From assembly GCF_034043515.1 (NCBI RefSeq), contig NZ_CP138214.1, positions 1,612,001 to 1,676,000 of the forward strand: a stretch of 64,000 nucleotides of DNA. Direction: 5' to 3'. Positions within the stretch are counted from its first letter, which is position 1. Each line of letters begins with the position of its first letter. Positions 16,934-25,525 of the stretch are shown piece after piece. The notes beneath the pieces were generated by a model. It was given only the letters and a program-made list of their open reading frames with translations. It ran no database searches and was not told where the DNA came from. The position numbers and the translations under genes were made by a program. Source of the DNA: Pseudomonas sp. MUP55. Its GTDB lineage: Bacteria > Pseudomonadota > Gammaproteobacteria > Pseudomonadales > Pseudomonadaceae.

Positions 16934-17755
16934 TCAGTAGAACATCGAACGTGCTTCGTCCAGCTCAAGACGCAATGTCTCGCTGTAGGGATCAATCCGC
17001 AGTTTTTGCATGGCCGGCACCAGGGTCACGTCGACTTTCGCCAAAGGATGTTCGGTGTTGTGGTGACAATACAGCACGGCGATCTGCACCAGGTCGATGT
17101 AGTCGAGCCGGGCGCTGTCGCGCTCCAGGTTGAGGTACTGGCCCGGCAGTTTTGCCAGCATTTCAGGGAAGTCCCAGCCACCGAGCAACTTGTCGCCCAA
17201 AACCGGGTGGATGCTGTCGATCACGTGGTTGAGGCTGACCGGGTCTGCCAGCAACTCGTAATGGTCTTCGGCATAGGTGAGGATCGGCAGCACGCCGATC
17301 TGGTGCACCAGACCGCCGAGGGCCGCCTGGTCCGGCTTGAGATGGCTGTGGCGGCGACACAAGGCATAGCTGACGCCCGCCACCTCCAGGCTGCGGCGCC
17401 ACACATCACGCATTTTCTGTTCTACCACCTCGGAGCGGGCGTGGAAGATCTGCTCCATGACCAGGCCGATGGCCAGGTTGCTGCTGTAATTGGTGCCCAG
17501 CCGTGTGATGGCTGTGTGCAGGTCGGTGACTTCCTGGGTCGCCCTCAGCAACGGGCTGTTGACCACTTTGATCAGGCGCGCCGACAGCGCGGTATCGCGG
17601 CTGATCACTTTACTCAAGTGGCTGATGCTGATTTCCGGGTCTTCGGCGGCCTGACGAATTTTCAGGGCCACCTCCGGTAATGTCGGCAGAACCAGGTCAT
17701 CGTTGTCGATGGCCTTCATCAAAGCCTGTTGGACTTTTTCCGCCAGCTTGTTCAT
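16934..17755 (-). CDS. HDOD domain protein
   Basis: The 273-aa protein is almost entirely an HDOD domain (HD-related, non-enzymatic), with typical segments LPTLPEVALKIRQAAEDP near the N-terminus and ISRDTALSARLIKVVNSPLL. It lacks the HD metal-binding pair needed for phosphohydrolase activity and has no attached output domain. HDOD proteins are signalling adaptors in motility, biofilm and stress pathways; no specific partner is indicated here. It is transcribed towards tctE and starts 38 bases downstream of ygfZ on the same strand, so it may be co-transcribed with ygfZ. Confidence 0.85.
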   Translation of the reverse strand: MNKLAEKVQQALMKAIDNDDLVLPTLPEVALKIRQAAEDPEISISHLSKVISRDTALSARLIKVVNSPLLRATQEVTDLHTAITRLGTNYSSNLAIGLVMEQIFHARSEVVEQKMRDVWRRSLEVAGVSYALCRRHSHLKPDQAALGGLVHQIGVLPILTYAEDHYELLADPVSLNHVIDSIHPVLGDKLLGGWDFPEMLAKLPGQYLNLERDSARLDYIDLVQIAVLYCHHNTEHPLAKVDVTLVPAMQKLRIDPYSETLRLELDEARSMFY

Positions 17756-17792
17756 TCATGCTCTCTAGGGTGCTGCAAAAAAAGTGCGGCGG

Positions 17793-18734
17793 TTAACGCT
17801 GGATCTCGCGGTCGCGATCCAACGGGTAAGGCAGGTCAAGCATTTGCAGGCCGGGGCCTTCCAGGCTGCCCAGGCGCACGTCGCCCTGTTCGGCAGCTTC
17901 GGCTTGCAGCACGGCGAGAAGTTCAATGGACTGGTCGGCTTTTGCCGCAATCACCACTTCGCCGACCGAACTGTTATGGCTGGGGGAAAACAGCGCGGTG
18001 CCCGGTTCGGGTAACTCGGCGGCTGCGAGGCTAAGGCGGTACAGCCGGCGTTTGAGTTTGCCCAGGTACTGCATGCGCGCAACGATTTCCTGACCGGTGT
18101 AGCAGCCTTTCTTGAAGCTGACACCGCCCACGGCTTGCAGGTTGAGCATCTGCGGGATGAACAGTTCGCGGGTCTGCGCCATCACCTGGCCGATGCCGGC
18201 GCGGATCTGGCCCAGCAGCCATTCATTCAGGTCGGCTTGCGGCAGGGTTGCCGCTAATTGGCTGCGCAGTTGCTCGGCCTGTTCGGCGGGGGCCCACAGT
18301 TCAGCGCGGCCAGGCGATACGCGGATGGCGATCAGCGCCTCGGTGCGCGCTACGCTGTCAGTCTCGACCGGTAACGCCAGGCCAAGCGCGGACAGGGTCT
18401 GGTCGGCATTTGCCAGGCCGAAACGCACCCAGGCGGCGCTTTCGTCGGTGAGTTTGGATTTGGAGAACACTGCGTATTTCTTCAGGTCCGCCAGTTGCGG
18501 TTCGAGCAGTTCGCTGGCCATGGCCAGCAGCACACCGTCACCTTGTAACAGGATGCGAAAACTCGACTGCATCCGGCCTTTTTGCGTGCAGCGCGCGCCC
18601 AGGCTGGCTTGGGTGTCGCTCAGGTAATTGAGGTTGCAGGTCAGTTGGCCCTGAAGGAACTTGGCAGCGTCAGCGCCGCGGACGGCAAGAATACCTTCAT
18701 GGGTCAGTGGGCAGAAGAAAGCAGAGTCGGCCAT
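17793..18734 (-). CDS. ygfZ: Folate-binding protein YgfZ (GcvT-like)
   Basis: The 313-aa protein contains the diagnostic K-G-C-Y-x-G-Q-E motif at residues 209-216, with the conserved Cys at 211, in a GcvT-like fold. YgfZ uses folate to support maturation or repair of iron-sulfur enzymes. It is divergent from sdhE-ygfX, the same grouping as in enterobacteria, where ygfZ neighbours sdhE/ygfY and ygfX. Length is normal. Confidence 0.92.
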   Translation of the reverse strand: MADSAFFCPLTHEGILAVRGADAAKFLQGQLTCNLNYLSDTQASLGARCTQKGRMQSSFRILLQGDGVLLAMASELLEPQLADLKKYAVFSKSKLTDESAAWVRFGLANADQTLSALGLALPVETDSVARTEALIAIRVSPGRAELWAPAEQAEQLRSQLAATLPQADLNEWLLGQIRAGIGQVMAQTRELFIPQMLNLQAVGGVSFKKGCYTGQEIVARMQYLGKLKRRLYRLSLAAAELPEPGTALFSPSHNSSVGEVVIAAKADQSIELLAVLQAEAAEQGDVRLGSLEGPGLQMLDLPYPLDRDREIQR

Positions 18735-18873
18735 GGGTCATCGCAGGTCAAAAAGTCATGGGTGCATCATAGAGGGGCGCCCGGCAAATGCATAGTTTCC
18801 ATGGGCGCGACCAAAGCCGACTGTTCCGGTGCCGTCGGGCCTGTATACTTGCGCTCTATTTGAGGAGCGCTCC

Positions 18874-19128
18874 ATGGTCGAAGAAGTAGAAATCAATCGC
18901 CTCTACTGGCACAGCCGTCGCGGCATGCTGGAGTTGGACGTGTTGCTGGTGCCTTTCACCAAGGAAGTCTACGCGACGCTCAACAAGGTAGATCGCGACC
19001 TTTACGTACGACTGCTGACCTGCGAAGACCAGGACATGTTCGGCTGGTTCATGGAGCGCGCCGAATCGCAAGACCCGGAACTGCAACGCATGGTTCGGAT
19101 GATCCTGGATCGTGTCCAGCCCAAGTAA
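18874..19128 (+). CDS. sdhE: FAD assembly factor SdhE
   Basis: The 84-aa protein carries the conserved RGxxE motif (R16-G-M-L-E20), which contacts the flavinylation site of SdhA/FrdA and promotes covalent FAD attachment. The ATG at 18874 follows GAGGAGC; an upstream ATG at 18829 in frame is rejected because it adds residues before the canonical [15 protein letters not shown] start. It overlaps ygfX by 17 bases. Confidence 0.92.
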   Translation: MVEEVEINRLYWHSRRGMLELDVLLVPFTKEVYATLNKVDRDLYVRLLTCEDQDMFGWFMERAESQDPELQRMVRMILDRVQPK

Positions 19129-19558
19129 CCGTTTCGAATGCCGCTGGCAGGCCTCACGGCTGTTGCTGGCGGCGTATCTGGTTGCCCAGCTGTTCGCGCT
19201 GGGTGCCTGCCTGGTTGTCGACCTACCTTTTGCCTCTCTGGGCATGCTGGTATGCCTGGCCCATGCCGCCTGGGTGTTGCCGCGGCATGTCCTGCTGACT
19301 CACCGCTCGTCGGTTCGGGGCCTGCGCCGCGACGATGACGGCTGGCAATTGTTCAGCGCCGAACGCGGTTGGCACAGCGTGCAGTTACGGCCCGACAGCC
19401 TTGCGCTGCCGCTGGTGGTAGTGCTGCGTTATCGCGTGCAGGGTGAGCGCTGGGTGCGCTCGACATGCGTGCCCCGCGACGCGCAGACCGCCGATATGCA
19501 CCGGCGCCTGCGCGTACGCTTGAAGTTCAGTCGCCGTAGGTGGCTGGCACCAGAATAG
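19112..19558 (+). CDS. ygfX: YgfX/CptA-family inner-membrane protein
   Basis: The 148-aa protein starts at a GTG (19112) inside the end of sdhE, implying coupled translation. Two adjacent hydrophobic helices lie at about residues 16-55, followed by a soluble basic C-terminal half. This is the layout of YgfX (CptA), partner of SdhE/YgfY in a proposed membrane-associated toxin-antitoxin-like pair acting on MreB/FtsZ in E. coli. Whether it is toxic here is not known. Its last 32 bases overlap the end of nadB on the other strand. Confidence 0.8.
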   Translation: MSSPSNRFECRWQASRLLLAAYLVAQLFALGACLVVDLPFASLGMLVCLAHAAWVLPRHVLLTHRSSVRGLRRDDDGWQLFSAERGWHSVQLRPDSLALPLVVVLRYRVQGERWVRSTCVPRDAQTADMHRRLRVRLKFSRRRWLAPE

Positions 19559-21143
19559 TGTCGCGGGCCTCGGGCAGCATCTGCGGGTAGTCGAGTGTGT
19601 AATGCAGGCCCCGGCTTTCCTTGCGTTCCATGGCCGAGCGAATCATCAGTTCGGCGACTTGAGCCAGGTTGCGCAATTCGATCAGGTCGCGGCTGACTTT
19701 ATAGTTGCTGTAGAACTCATCGATTTCATCCAGCAGCAAGCGCACCCGGTGCTGTGCCCGCTGCAGCCGCTTGTTGGTGCGCACGATTCCCACGTAATCC
19801 CACATGAAGCGCCGCAGCTCGTCCCAGTTGTGCGCGATGATCACGTCTTCGTCCGAATCCGTCACCTGGCTGGCATCCCAACGCGGCAGGGCGGCCGGCA
19901 CCGGGATACGCGGCAGTTGTTCAAGGATGTCCGCCGCCGCGGAACGCGCGTACACAAAGCATTCGAGCAACGAGTTGCTGGCCATGCGATTGGCGCCGTG
20001 CAGGCCGGTGAAGCTGGTTTCGCCGATGGCGTATAAGCCGGGCACGTCGGTGCGGCCATGCTGGTCGACCATCACGCCGCCGCAAGTGTAATGCGCGGCG
20101 GGCACCACAGGGATTGGGCCTTTGGTGATGTCGATGTTGAAGGTCAGGCAGCGTTCGTAGACGGTGGGGAAGTGCGTCTTGATGAACGCTTCCGGCTTGT
20201 GGCTGATGTCCAGATAGACGCAGTCGATGCCCAGGCGCTTCATTTCATGGTCAATGGCGCGGGCGACGATGTCGCGCGGCGCCAGTTCTGCGCGTGGGTC
20301 GAAGCGTTGCATGAAGCGTTCGCCGTTGGGCAACTTCAGGTGTGCACCTTCACCGCGCAGGGCCTCGGTGATGAGGAAACTCTTGGCTTGGGGGTGATAC
20401 AGGCAAGTGGGGTGAAACTGGTTGAATTCCAGGTTCGCCACTCGGCAGCCCGAGCGCCAGGCCATGGCAATGCCGTCACCGCAGGCGCCGTCGGGGTTGC
20501 TGGTATAGAGGTAGACCTTGGCTGCCCCACCGGAGGCGAGAATGGTGAAGCGTGCGCCGTAGGTGTCGACTTCGCCGCTGGCGCGGTTGAGCACGTAGGC
20601 GCCGAGGCAGCGCTCACCGCTAAGGCCCAGGCGCTTTTCGGTGATCAGGTCTACGGCCACGCGTTGCTCCAACAATTCGATATTGGGGCGTTGGCGGGCC
20701 TGGTCGAGCAAGGTCTTGAAGATCGCGGCGCCGGTGGCGTCGGCGGCATGGATGATACGGCGGTGGCTATGGCCGCCTTCGCGGGTCAGGTGAAACTCGA
20801 AACCGCCGTCGTCGTTGCCTGCGTGCTCGTCGCGTGTGAAAGGCACCCCCTGGTCGATCAGCCATTGGATGGCTTCGCGGCTATGCTCGACCGTGAAGCG
20901 CACCGCGTCCTCATTGCACAGGCCGCCACCGGCATTGAGGGTGTCTTCGACATGGGACTGTACGGTGTCGGTGTCGTCCAGCACGGCAGCGACGCCGCCC
21001 TGGGCCCAGAATGTCGAACCGTTGGCCAGGTCGCCTTTGCTCAGTACGGCAATACGCAAGTGGCTGGGGAGGGTCAGTGCCAGGCTCAAGCCGGCGGCGC
21101 CGCTGCCGATCACCAGAACATCGTGTTGAAACTGTTGGCTCAT
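19527..21143 (-). CDS. nadB: L-aspartate oxidase NadB
   Basis: The 538-aa flavoprotein oxidises L-aspartate to iminoaspartate, the first step of de novo NAD synthesis with NadA. The FAD-binding [11 protein letters not shown] lies at the N-terminus, the family segment [15 protein letters not shown] near residue 145, and the succinate-dehydrogenase-like active-site region [19 protein letters not shown] near residue 350. Length matches the family. It lies divergent from algU with a 460-base regulatory gap. Confidence 0.95.
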   Translation of the reverse strand: MSQQFQHDVLVIGSGAAGLSLALTLPSHLRIAVLSKGDLANGSTFWAQGGVAAVLDDTDTVQSHVEDTLNAGGGLCNEDAVRFTVEHSREAIQWLIDQGVPFTRDEHAGNDDGGFEFHLTREGGHSHRRIIHAADATGAAIFKTLLDQARQRPNIELLEQRVAVDLITEKRLGLSGERCLGAYVLNRASGEVDTYGARFTILASGGAAKVYLYTSNPDGACGDGIAMAWRSGCRVANLEFNQFHPTCLYHPQAKSFLITEALRGEGAHLKLPNGERFMQRFDPRAELAPRDIVARAIDHEMKRLGIDCVYLDISHKPEAFIKTHFPTVYERCLTFNIDITKGPIPVVPAAHYTCGGVMVDQHGRTDVPGLYAIGETSFTGLHGANRMASNSLLECFVYARSAAADILEQLPRIPVPAALPRWDASQVTDSDEDVIIAHNWDELRRFMWDYVGIVRTNKRLQRAQHRVRLLLDEIDEFYSNYKVSRDLIELRNLAQVAELMIRSAMERKESRGLHYTLDYPQMLPEARDTILVPATYGD

Positions 21144-21326
21144 TGAATGGATTCCGCAAAAAGCGATCCGAAGAGGAGGCGCAAGCAGGACGCCTGGATC
21201 GGCGAATCAAAGGGGCACACGGGCCACTAGTATATAGAGGGGTGGAGCGGCACAATAGCCAGGCATTCGTGGCATTGTGAGATTACGGTGCACAGCTTTG
21301 GGTTAAAACAGCCAGTCAGCGAGCGG

Positions 21327-21354
21327 GAACTTTTTGCATAAGCCCCGACTCAAT
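21327..21354 (+). promoter_or_regulatory. Distal AlgU (sigma-22)-type promoter
   Basis: GAACTT at 21327-21332 is followed after 17 bases by TCAAT. The -35 matches the AlgU/RpoE consensus perfectly; the -10 matches only in TC. It lies about 250 bases upstream of algU. Confidence 0.5.
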
Positions 21355-21519
21355 AGCAGGTTGCCCGAAAGCTGGGAAAACGTTGAGTTTATTGGCCGTC
21401 GGGAGCATTGGACGCGTCAGAAGACCGGCGACAAGATTATTCGCGCAGCCGGCGTTGCCTGAGCTGCGTTTTTCGTGTGTGCCAAATCAGTGCGTGCCGG
21501 AAACTTGCTTGAAGGGGGA

Positions 21520-21546
21520 GAACTTTTGCGAAAAGCCCGAGTCTAT
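21520..21546 (+). promoter_or_regulatory. Proximal AlgU (sigma-22)-type promoter
   Basis: GAACTT at 21520-21525, a 16-base spacer and TCTAT give a good match to the AlgU consensus GAACTT-N16/17-TCtga. It lies about 60 bases before the algU start, which fits autoregulation of the algU operon. Confidence 0.7.
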
Positions 21547-21605
21547 GTTTACAAGCCTGATCGTTTAGTTATGCAAGCCTCCTTTGAGCACAATGAGGAG
21601 TGTTC

Positions 21606-22187
21606 ATGCTAACCCAGGAAGAGGATCAGCAGCTGGTCGAGCGCGTACAACGCGGCGACAAGCGAGCATTTGATCTGCTAGTGCTGAAATATCAGCACAA
21701 AATTCTCGGGTTGATCGTGCGGTTTGTGCACGACACCCATGAAGCGCAGGACGTTGCACAGGAAGCCTTTATCAAGGCTTACCGTGCACTGGGCAATTTT
21801 CGCGGTGATAGCGCGTTTTATACGTGGCTGTACCGCATCGCCATCAACACGGCGAAGAACTATCTGGTGTCTCGCGGGCGCCGCCCACCAGACAGTGATG
21901 TCAGTTCAGAAGATGCTGAATTTTACGATGGTGATCACGGTCTCAAAGATCTCGAGTCGCCGGAGCGAGCATTGCTGCGCGACGAAATAGAGGGAACCGT
22001 TCATCGAACGATTCAGCAACTGCCAGAAGATTTACGTACGGCGTTAACTTTACGTGAATTTGATGGTCTGAGTTACGAAGACATTGCGAGCGTCATGCAA
22101 TGTCCGGTGGGGACTGTAAGGTCACGGATTTTCCGGGCCCGGGAAGCCATCGACAAAGCCTTGCAACCGTTGTTGCAGGAAAACTAA
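21606..22187 (+). CDS. algU: RNA polymerase sigma factor AlgU (sigma-22, RpoE-like)
   Basis: The 193-aa ECF sigma factor directs the envelope-stress and alginate regulon. Region 2 includes AQDVAQEAFIKAYRALGNFRGDSAFYTWLYRIAINTAKNYL and region 4 includes FDGLSYEDIASVMQCPVGTVRSRIFRAREAI. The ATG at 21606 follows GAGGAG; the GTG two codons earlier is too close to that site. It heads algU-mucA-mucB and is preceded by two promoters of its own class. Confidence 0.96.
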   Translation: MLTQEEDQQLVERVQRGDKRAFDLLVLKYQHKILGLIVRFVHDTHEAQDVAQEAFIKAYRALGNFRGDSAFYTWLYRIAINTAKNYLVSRGRRPPDSDVSSEDAEFYDGDHGLKDLESPERALLRDEIEGTVHRTIQQLPEDLRTALTLREFDGLSYEDIASVMQCPVGTVRSRIFRAREAIDKALQPLLQEN

Positions 22188-22219
22188 AGACAGCGGCGAC
22201 AGCCAAGAGAGGAACCGCC

Positions 22220-22807
22220 ATGAGTCGTGATGCCCTGCAGGAATCGCTGTCCGCAGTGATGGATAACGAAGCGGATGAACTGGAACTTCGTCGGGTGCTC
22301 AACGCATTTGATGATGCCGAAACCCGTGATACCTGGTCTCGTTACCAAGTCGCTCGGGCGGTGATGCACAAGGATCTTCTAATCCCTCGTCTGGATATTG
22401 CTGCGGCCGTTTCTGCCGCGCTGGCCGATGAAGCCGTTCCGGCAAAAGCTGCTCGTGGTCCATGGCGTAGCCTGGGTCGTCTGGCAGTCGCTGCTTCGGT
22501 GACCGTCGCCGTACTGGCCGGTGTTCGTCTGTACAACCAGGACGAAATTGCTGGTGCCGAACTGGCCCAGCAGACTCAGCAACCGGTCATGGCCGGTCCG
22601 CAGGTCAAAGGTCCGGCTGTACTGGCTGGCTACAAGGAAAGCTCTGATACCGCCGGCCCTATGGCTAACGGTGTACTCCAGGGGCAACCCGGCTGGCAGG
22701 ATCAGCGTCTACCAGGTTACCTGCGCCAACACGCACAGGAAGCGGCCGGGAAGAATGCTGAAAGTGCATTGCCATACGCTCGCGCAGCAAGCCTGGAAAA
22801 CCGCTGA
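22220..22807 (+). CDS. mucA: Anti-sigma factor MucA
   Basis: The 195-aa protein binds AlgU through its cytoplasmic N-terminal domain (MSRDALQESLSAVMDNEAD..., an anti-sigma RseA-like fold), crosses the inner membrane once (about residues 84-102, LGRLAVAASVTVAVLAGV) and has a periplasmic tail bound by MucB and cleaved by regulated proteolysis. GAGGAAC lies before ATG 22220. Length equals the intact P. aeruginosa protein (194 aa), and no frameshift of the mucoid type is present. Confidence 0.95.
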   Translation: MSRDALQESLSAVMDNEADELELRRVLNAFDDAETRDTWSRYQVARAVMHKDLLIPRLDIAAAVSAALADEAVPAKAARGPWRSLGRLAVAASVTVAVLAGVRLYNQDEIAGAELAQQTQQPVMAGPQVKGPAVLAGYKESSDTAGPMANGVLQGQPGWQDQRLPGYLRQHAQEAAGKNAESALPYARAASLENR

Positions 22808-22823
22808 ACCGCTAAGGAGCCCT

Positions 22824-23783
22824 ATGCGCGCCATACCGCTCCTTACGCTTCTGCTCAGTAGTTGGTTTGCAGTACCCGCCCATGCCGATGACGCCCAAGA
22901 CTGGCTGATTCGACTTGGGCGTGCAGAGCAGCAGCAAAACTTTCAAGGTACGTTCGTTTACGAGCGTAACGGCAGCTTTTCTACCCATGACATCTGGCAA
23001 CGTGTTCAGAATGGTCAGGTCCGAGAGCGGCTATTGCAGCTCGATGGCTCTGCCCAGGAAGTTGTGCGGATAGACGGTAATACCCAATGTGTCAGCGGCA
23101 CTCTTGTGGCCGGCCTTGGGAACTCTCGTGGCACTGCGTCACGTTCGCTGGATCCGCAAAAACTCAATCAATTCTATGACTTGGCCATCATTGGCAAATC
23201 TCGCGTGGCCGGTCGTAATGCGGTGATTGTTTCGATTACCCCGCGTGACCATTATCGTTATGGTTTCGAACTCCACCTGGATCGTGAAACGGCATTGCCG
23301 CTCAAGTCGTTGCTACTCAGCGAGCAGGGTCAGCTGCTGGAGCGCTTTCAGTTCGTTCGATTGAATACGTCCACAATCCCCGCTGATCGCGATTTGCAGC
23401 CCAGTGGCGAATGCACGCCCGTTGGGCTTGGCCGCGGCAAGGCAGCGCAAGCAACCGCTTCCAGTGCGTGGCATCTAGATTGGTTGCCACCTGGATTTGA
23501 GCTGACCAGCAGTACATCTCGCAAAGACCTCCAAACCAAATCCACCATCGATAGCTTGATGTATGACGATGGGCTCGCACATTTTTCGATATTTCTTGAA
23601 TCGACCGAAGGCGCAAGCGTGCCGGAAACCCGTACTCAGCTTGGACCTACGGTTGCGGTGTCTCGGCACCTGAATACGGTGGACGGCGAAATGATGGTAA
23701 CCGTAGTGGGGGAAATCCCAATCGGCACTGCCGAGCGCATCGCGTTGTCGGTTCGCGGTGAAAAGACCGCAGCCAAGCCGTGA
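22824..23783 (+). CDS. mucB: Periplasmic MucA-protecting protein MucB (RseB family)
   Basis: The 319-aa precursor has a short signal peptide (cleaved near VPAHA) and the MucB/RseB lipid-sensing fold. It binds the periplasmic part of MucA and blocks site-1 cleavage until envelope stress. The ATG at 22824 follows AAGGAG, 16 bases after mucA. It is followed not by mucC but by a terminator hairpin. Confidence 0.93.
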   Translation: MRAIPLLTLLLSSWFAVPAHADDAQDWLIRLGRAEQQQNFQGTFVYERNGSFSTHDIWQRVQNGQVRERLLQLDGSAQEVVRIDGNTQCVSGTLVAGLGNSRGTASRSLDPQKLNQFYDLAIIGKSRVAGRNAVIVSITPRDHYRYGFELHLDRETALPLKSLLLSEQGQLLERFQFVRLNTSTIPADRDLQPSGECTPVGLGRGKAAQATASSAWHLDWLPPGFELTSSTSRKDLQTKSTIDSLMYDDGLAHFSIFLESTEGASVPETRTQLGPTVAVSRHLNTVDGEMMVTVVGEIPIGTAERIALSVRGEKTAAKP

Positions 23784-23902
23784 GTCGTTAATCCAGTGTT
23801 CATCTTGATCTTGCACGCTGCGCCCATGTCAGAGCGCGTACCGAGAGCATGAAATGTCTGGATCAGCATTTTCACTTGCAAAAAATCCGTATGTTTTTTA
23901 TA

Positions 23903-23936
23903 GGTCAGGGCTTCTCGGCCCTGGCCTTGTTTTGTT
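23903..23936 (+). terminator. Terminator between mucB and mucD
   Basis: GGTCAGGGC pairs with GCCCTGGCC (one G-U pair), loop TTCTCG, followed by TTGTTTTGTT, 120 bases after the mucB stop. It occupies the place where mucC lies in P. aeruginosa and suggests that mucD is at least partly transcribed on its own. Confidence 0.65.
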
Positions 23937-24018
23937 CGCGGAACATGAAGCGTCGGTCGCGTTTCCGGCGTCTTTTTGAACCCTGTCGCTCAACCCTGCT
24001 CGTCGTAACGGGAGCTGT

Positions 24019-25458
24019 ATGTCGATACCACGTTTGAAGTCTTACCTATCCATAGTCGCCACGGTGTTGGTGCTGGGTCAGGCCGTGCCCGCGCAAGCGG
24101 TCGAGCTGCCTGACTTTACCCAACTGGTGGAGCAGGCCTCACCTGCGGTGGTGAATATCAGTACCACGCAGAAGTTGCCGGATCGCAAAGTTTCGAACCA
24201 GCAGATGCCCGACCTGGAAGGCCTGCCGCCAATGCTGCGCGAGTTCTTCGAACGAGGCATGCCGCAACCACGCTCGCCGCGTGGTGGTGGCGGTGGGCAG
24301 CGCGAGGCGCAGTCCCTGGGTTCCGGGTTCATCATTTCGCCTGACGGCTATATCCTGACCAACAATCACGTGATTGCCGATGCTGACGAGATCCTCGTGC
24401 GCCTGGCCGATCGCAGTGAGTTGAAAGCCAAGCTGGTCGGCACCGACCCGCGTTCCGACGTGGCCTTGCTGAAGATCGAAGGCAAAGACTTGCCAGTGCT
24501 CAAGTTGGGCAAGTCCCAGGACCTGAAAGCGGGCCAGTGGGTGGTGGCGATCGGTTCGCCGTTCGGTTTTGATCATACCGTCACCCAAGGCATCGTCAGC
24601 GCCATCGGTCGCAGCCTGCCCAATGAAAACTATGTGCCGTTCATCCAGACCGACGTGCCGATCAACCCGGGCAACTCCGGAGGTCCGTTGTTCAACCTGG
24701 CGGGCGAAGTGGTAGGCATCAACTCGCAGATCTACACCCGTTCCGGCGGTTTCATGGGGGTGTCTTTCGCGATTCCGATCGACGTGGCCATGGATGTCTC
24801 CAATCAGCTCAAAGCCGGTGGCAAAGTGAGCCGTGGTTGGCTGGGTGTGGTGATTCAGGAAGTGAACAAGGACCTTGCAGAGTCTTTCGGGCTCGACAAG
24901 CCAGCGGGTGCGCTGGTCGCGCAGATCCAGGATGACGGCCCGGCTGCCAAGGGTGGCCTGCAGGTTGGCGACGTGATCCTGAGCATGAACGGCCAGCCGA
25001 TCATCATGTCGGCCGACTTGCCGCATCTGGTCGGCGCGCTCAAGGCCGGCAGCAAAGCCAAGCTGGAAGTGATTCGTGACGGCAAGCGTCAGAATGTCGA
25101 ACTCACCGTCGGCGCAATCCCGGAAGAGGGCGCGACCCTGGACGCCCTGGGTAACGCCAAGCCAGGTGCGGAGCGCAGCAGCAACCGCCTGGGCATTGCC
25201 GTGGTAGAGCTGACTGCCGAGCAGAAGAAAACCTACGACCTCAAGAGTGGCGTCGTGATCAAGGAGGTTCAGGACGGCCCTGCCGCGTTGATCGGCCTGC
25301 AGCCGGGCGACGTGATCACCCACCTGAACAACCAGGCAATCGATAACACCAAGGAGTTCACCGACATCGCCAAGGCGTTGCCGAAGAATCGCTCGGTGTC
25401 GATGCGTGTGCTGCGTCAAGGGCGTGCGAGCTTCATCACCTTCAAGCTGGCCGAGTAA
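24019..25458 (+). CDS. mucD: Periplasmic serine protease MucD (DegP/HtrA family)
   Basis: The 479-aa precursor has a signal peptide (to about residue 27), a trypsin-like domain with triad H117 (TNNHV), D147 (RSDVALL) and S220 (GNSGGPL), and two PDZ domains (about 270-350 and 390-470). MucD removes misfolded envelope proteins and thereby lowers AlgU activation. GGGAG precedes ATG 24019. A strong terminator follows. Length is normal. Confidence 0.95.
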   Translation: MSIPRLKSYLSIVATVLVLGQAVPAQAVELPDFTQLVEQASPAVVNISTTQKLPDRKVSNQQMPDLEGLPPMLREFFERGMPQPRSPRGGGGGQREAQSLGSGFIISPDGYILTNNHVIADADEILVRLADRSELKAKLVGTDPRSDVALLKIEGKDLPVLKLGKSQDLKAGQWVVAIGSPFGFDHTVTQGIVSAIGRSLPNENYVPFIQTDVPINPGNSGGPLFNLAGEVVGINSQIYTRSGGFMGVSFAIPIDVAMDVSNQLKAGGKVSRGWLGVVIQEVNKDLAESFGLDKPAGALVAQIQDDGPAAKGGLQVGDVILSMNGQPIIMSADLPHLVGALKAGSKAKLEVIRDGKRQNVELTVGAIPEEGATLDALGNAKPGAERSSNRLGIAVVELTAEQKKTYDLKSGVVIKEVQDGPAALIGLQPGDVITHLNNQAIDNTKEFTDIAKALPKNRSVSMRVLRQGRASFITFKLAE

Positions 25459-25471
25459 CCTTCCAGCCCAA

Positions 25472-25512
25472 TAAAAAGCCCCGCTATCGGTAAACGATGG
25501 CGGGGCTTTTTT
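25472..25512 (+). terminator. Rho-independent terminator of mucD
   Basis: AAAAAGCCCCGC..ATCG pairs with CGAT..GCGGGGCTTTTTT. It carries A- and T-tracts on both sides and so can also stop the convergent M48 protease gene. Confidence 0.9.
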
Positions 25513-25525
25513 GTGCGCGATGGGT

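Larger units (their letters stand above)
21144..21605. other. nadB-algU intergenic regulatory region
   Basis: This 462-base gap has no supported gene: the longest + frame (21383-21568) lacks a ribosome site and family features. It holds two AlgU-type promoters (listed separately) and, on the left, the nadB promoter. Confidence 0.7.

Noticed and set aside
21383..21568. Small + frame upstream of algU
   Set aside because: It has no ribosome site or recognisable family and overlaps the AlgU-type promoter.
24139..25419. Long - strand frame opposite mucD
   Set aside because: It is a shadow of mucD, whose triad and PDZ domains are clear.
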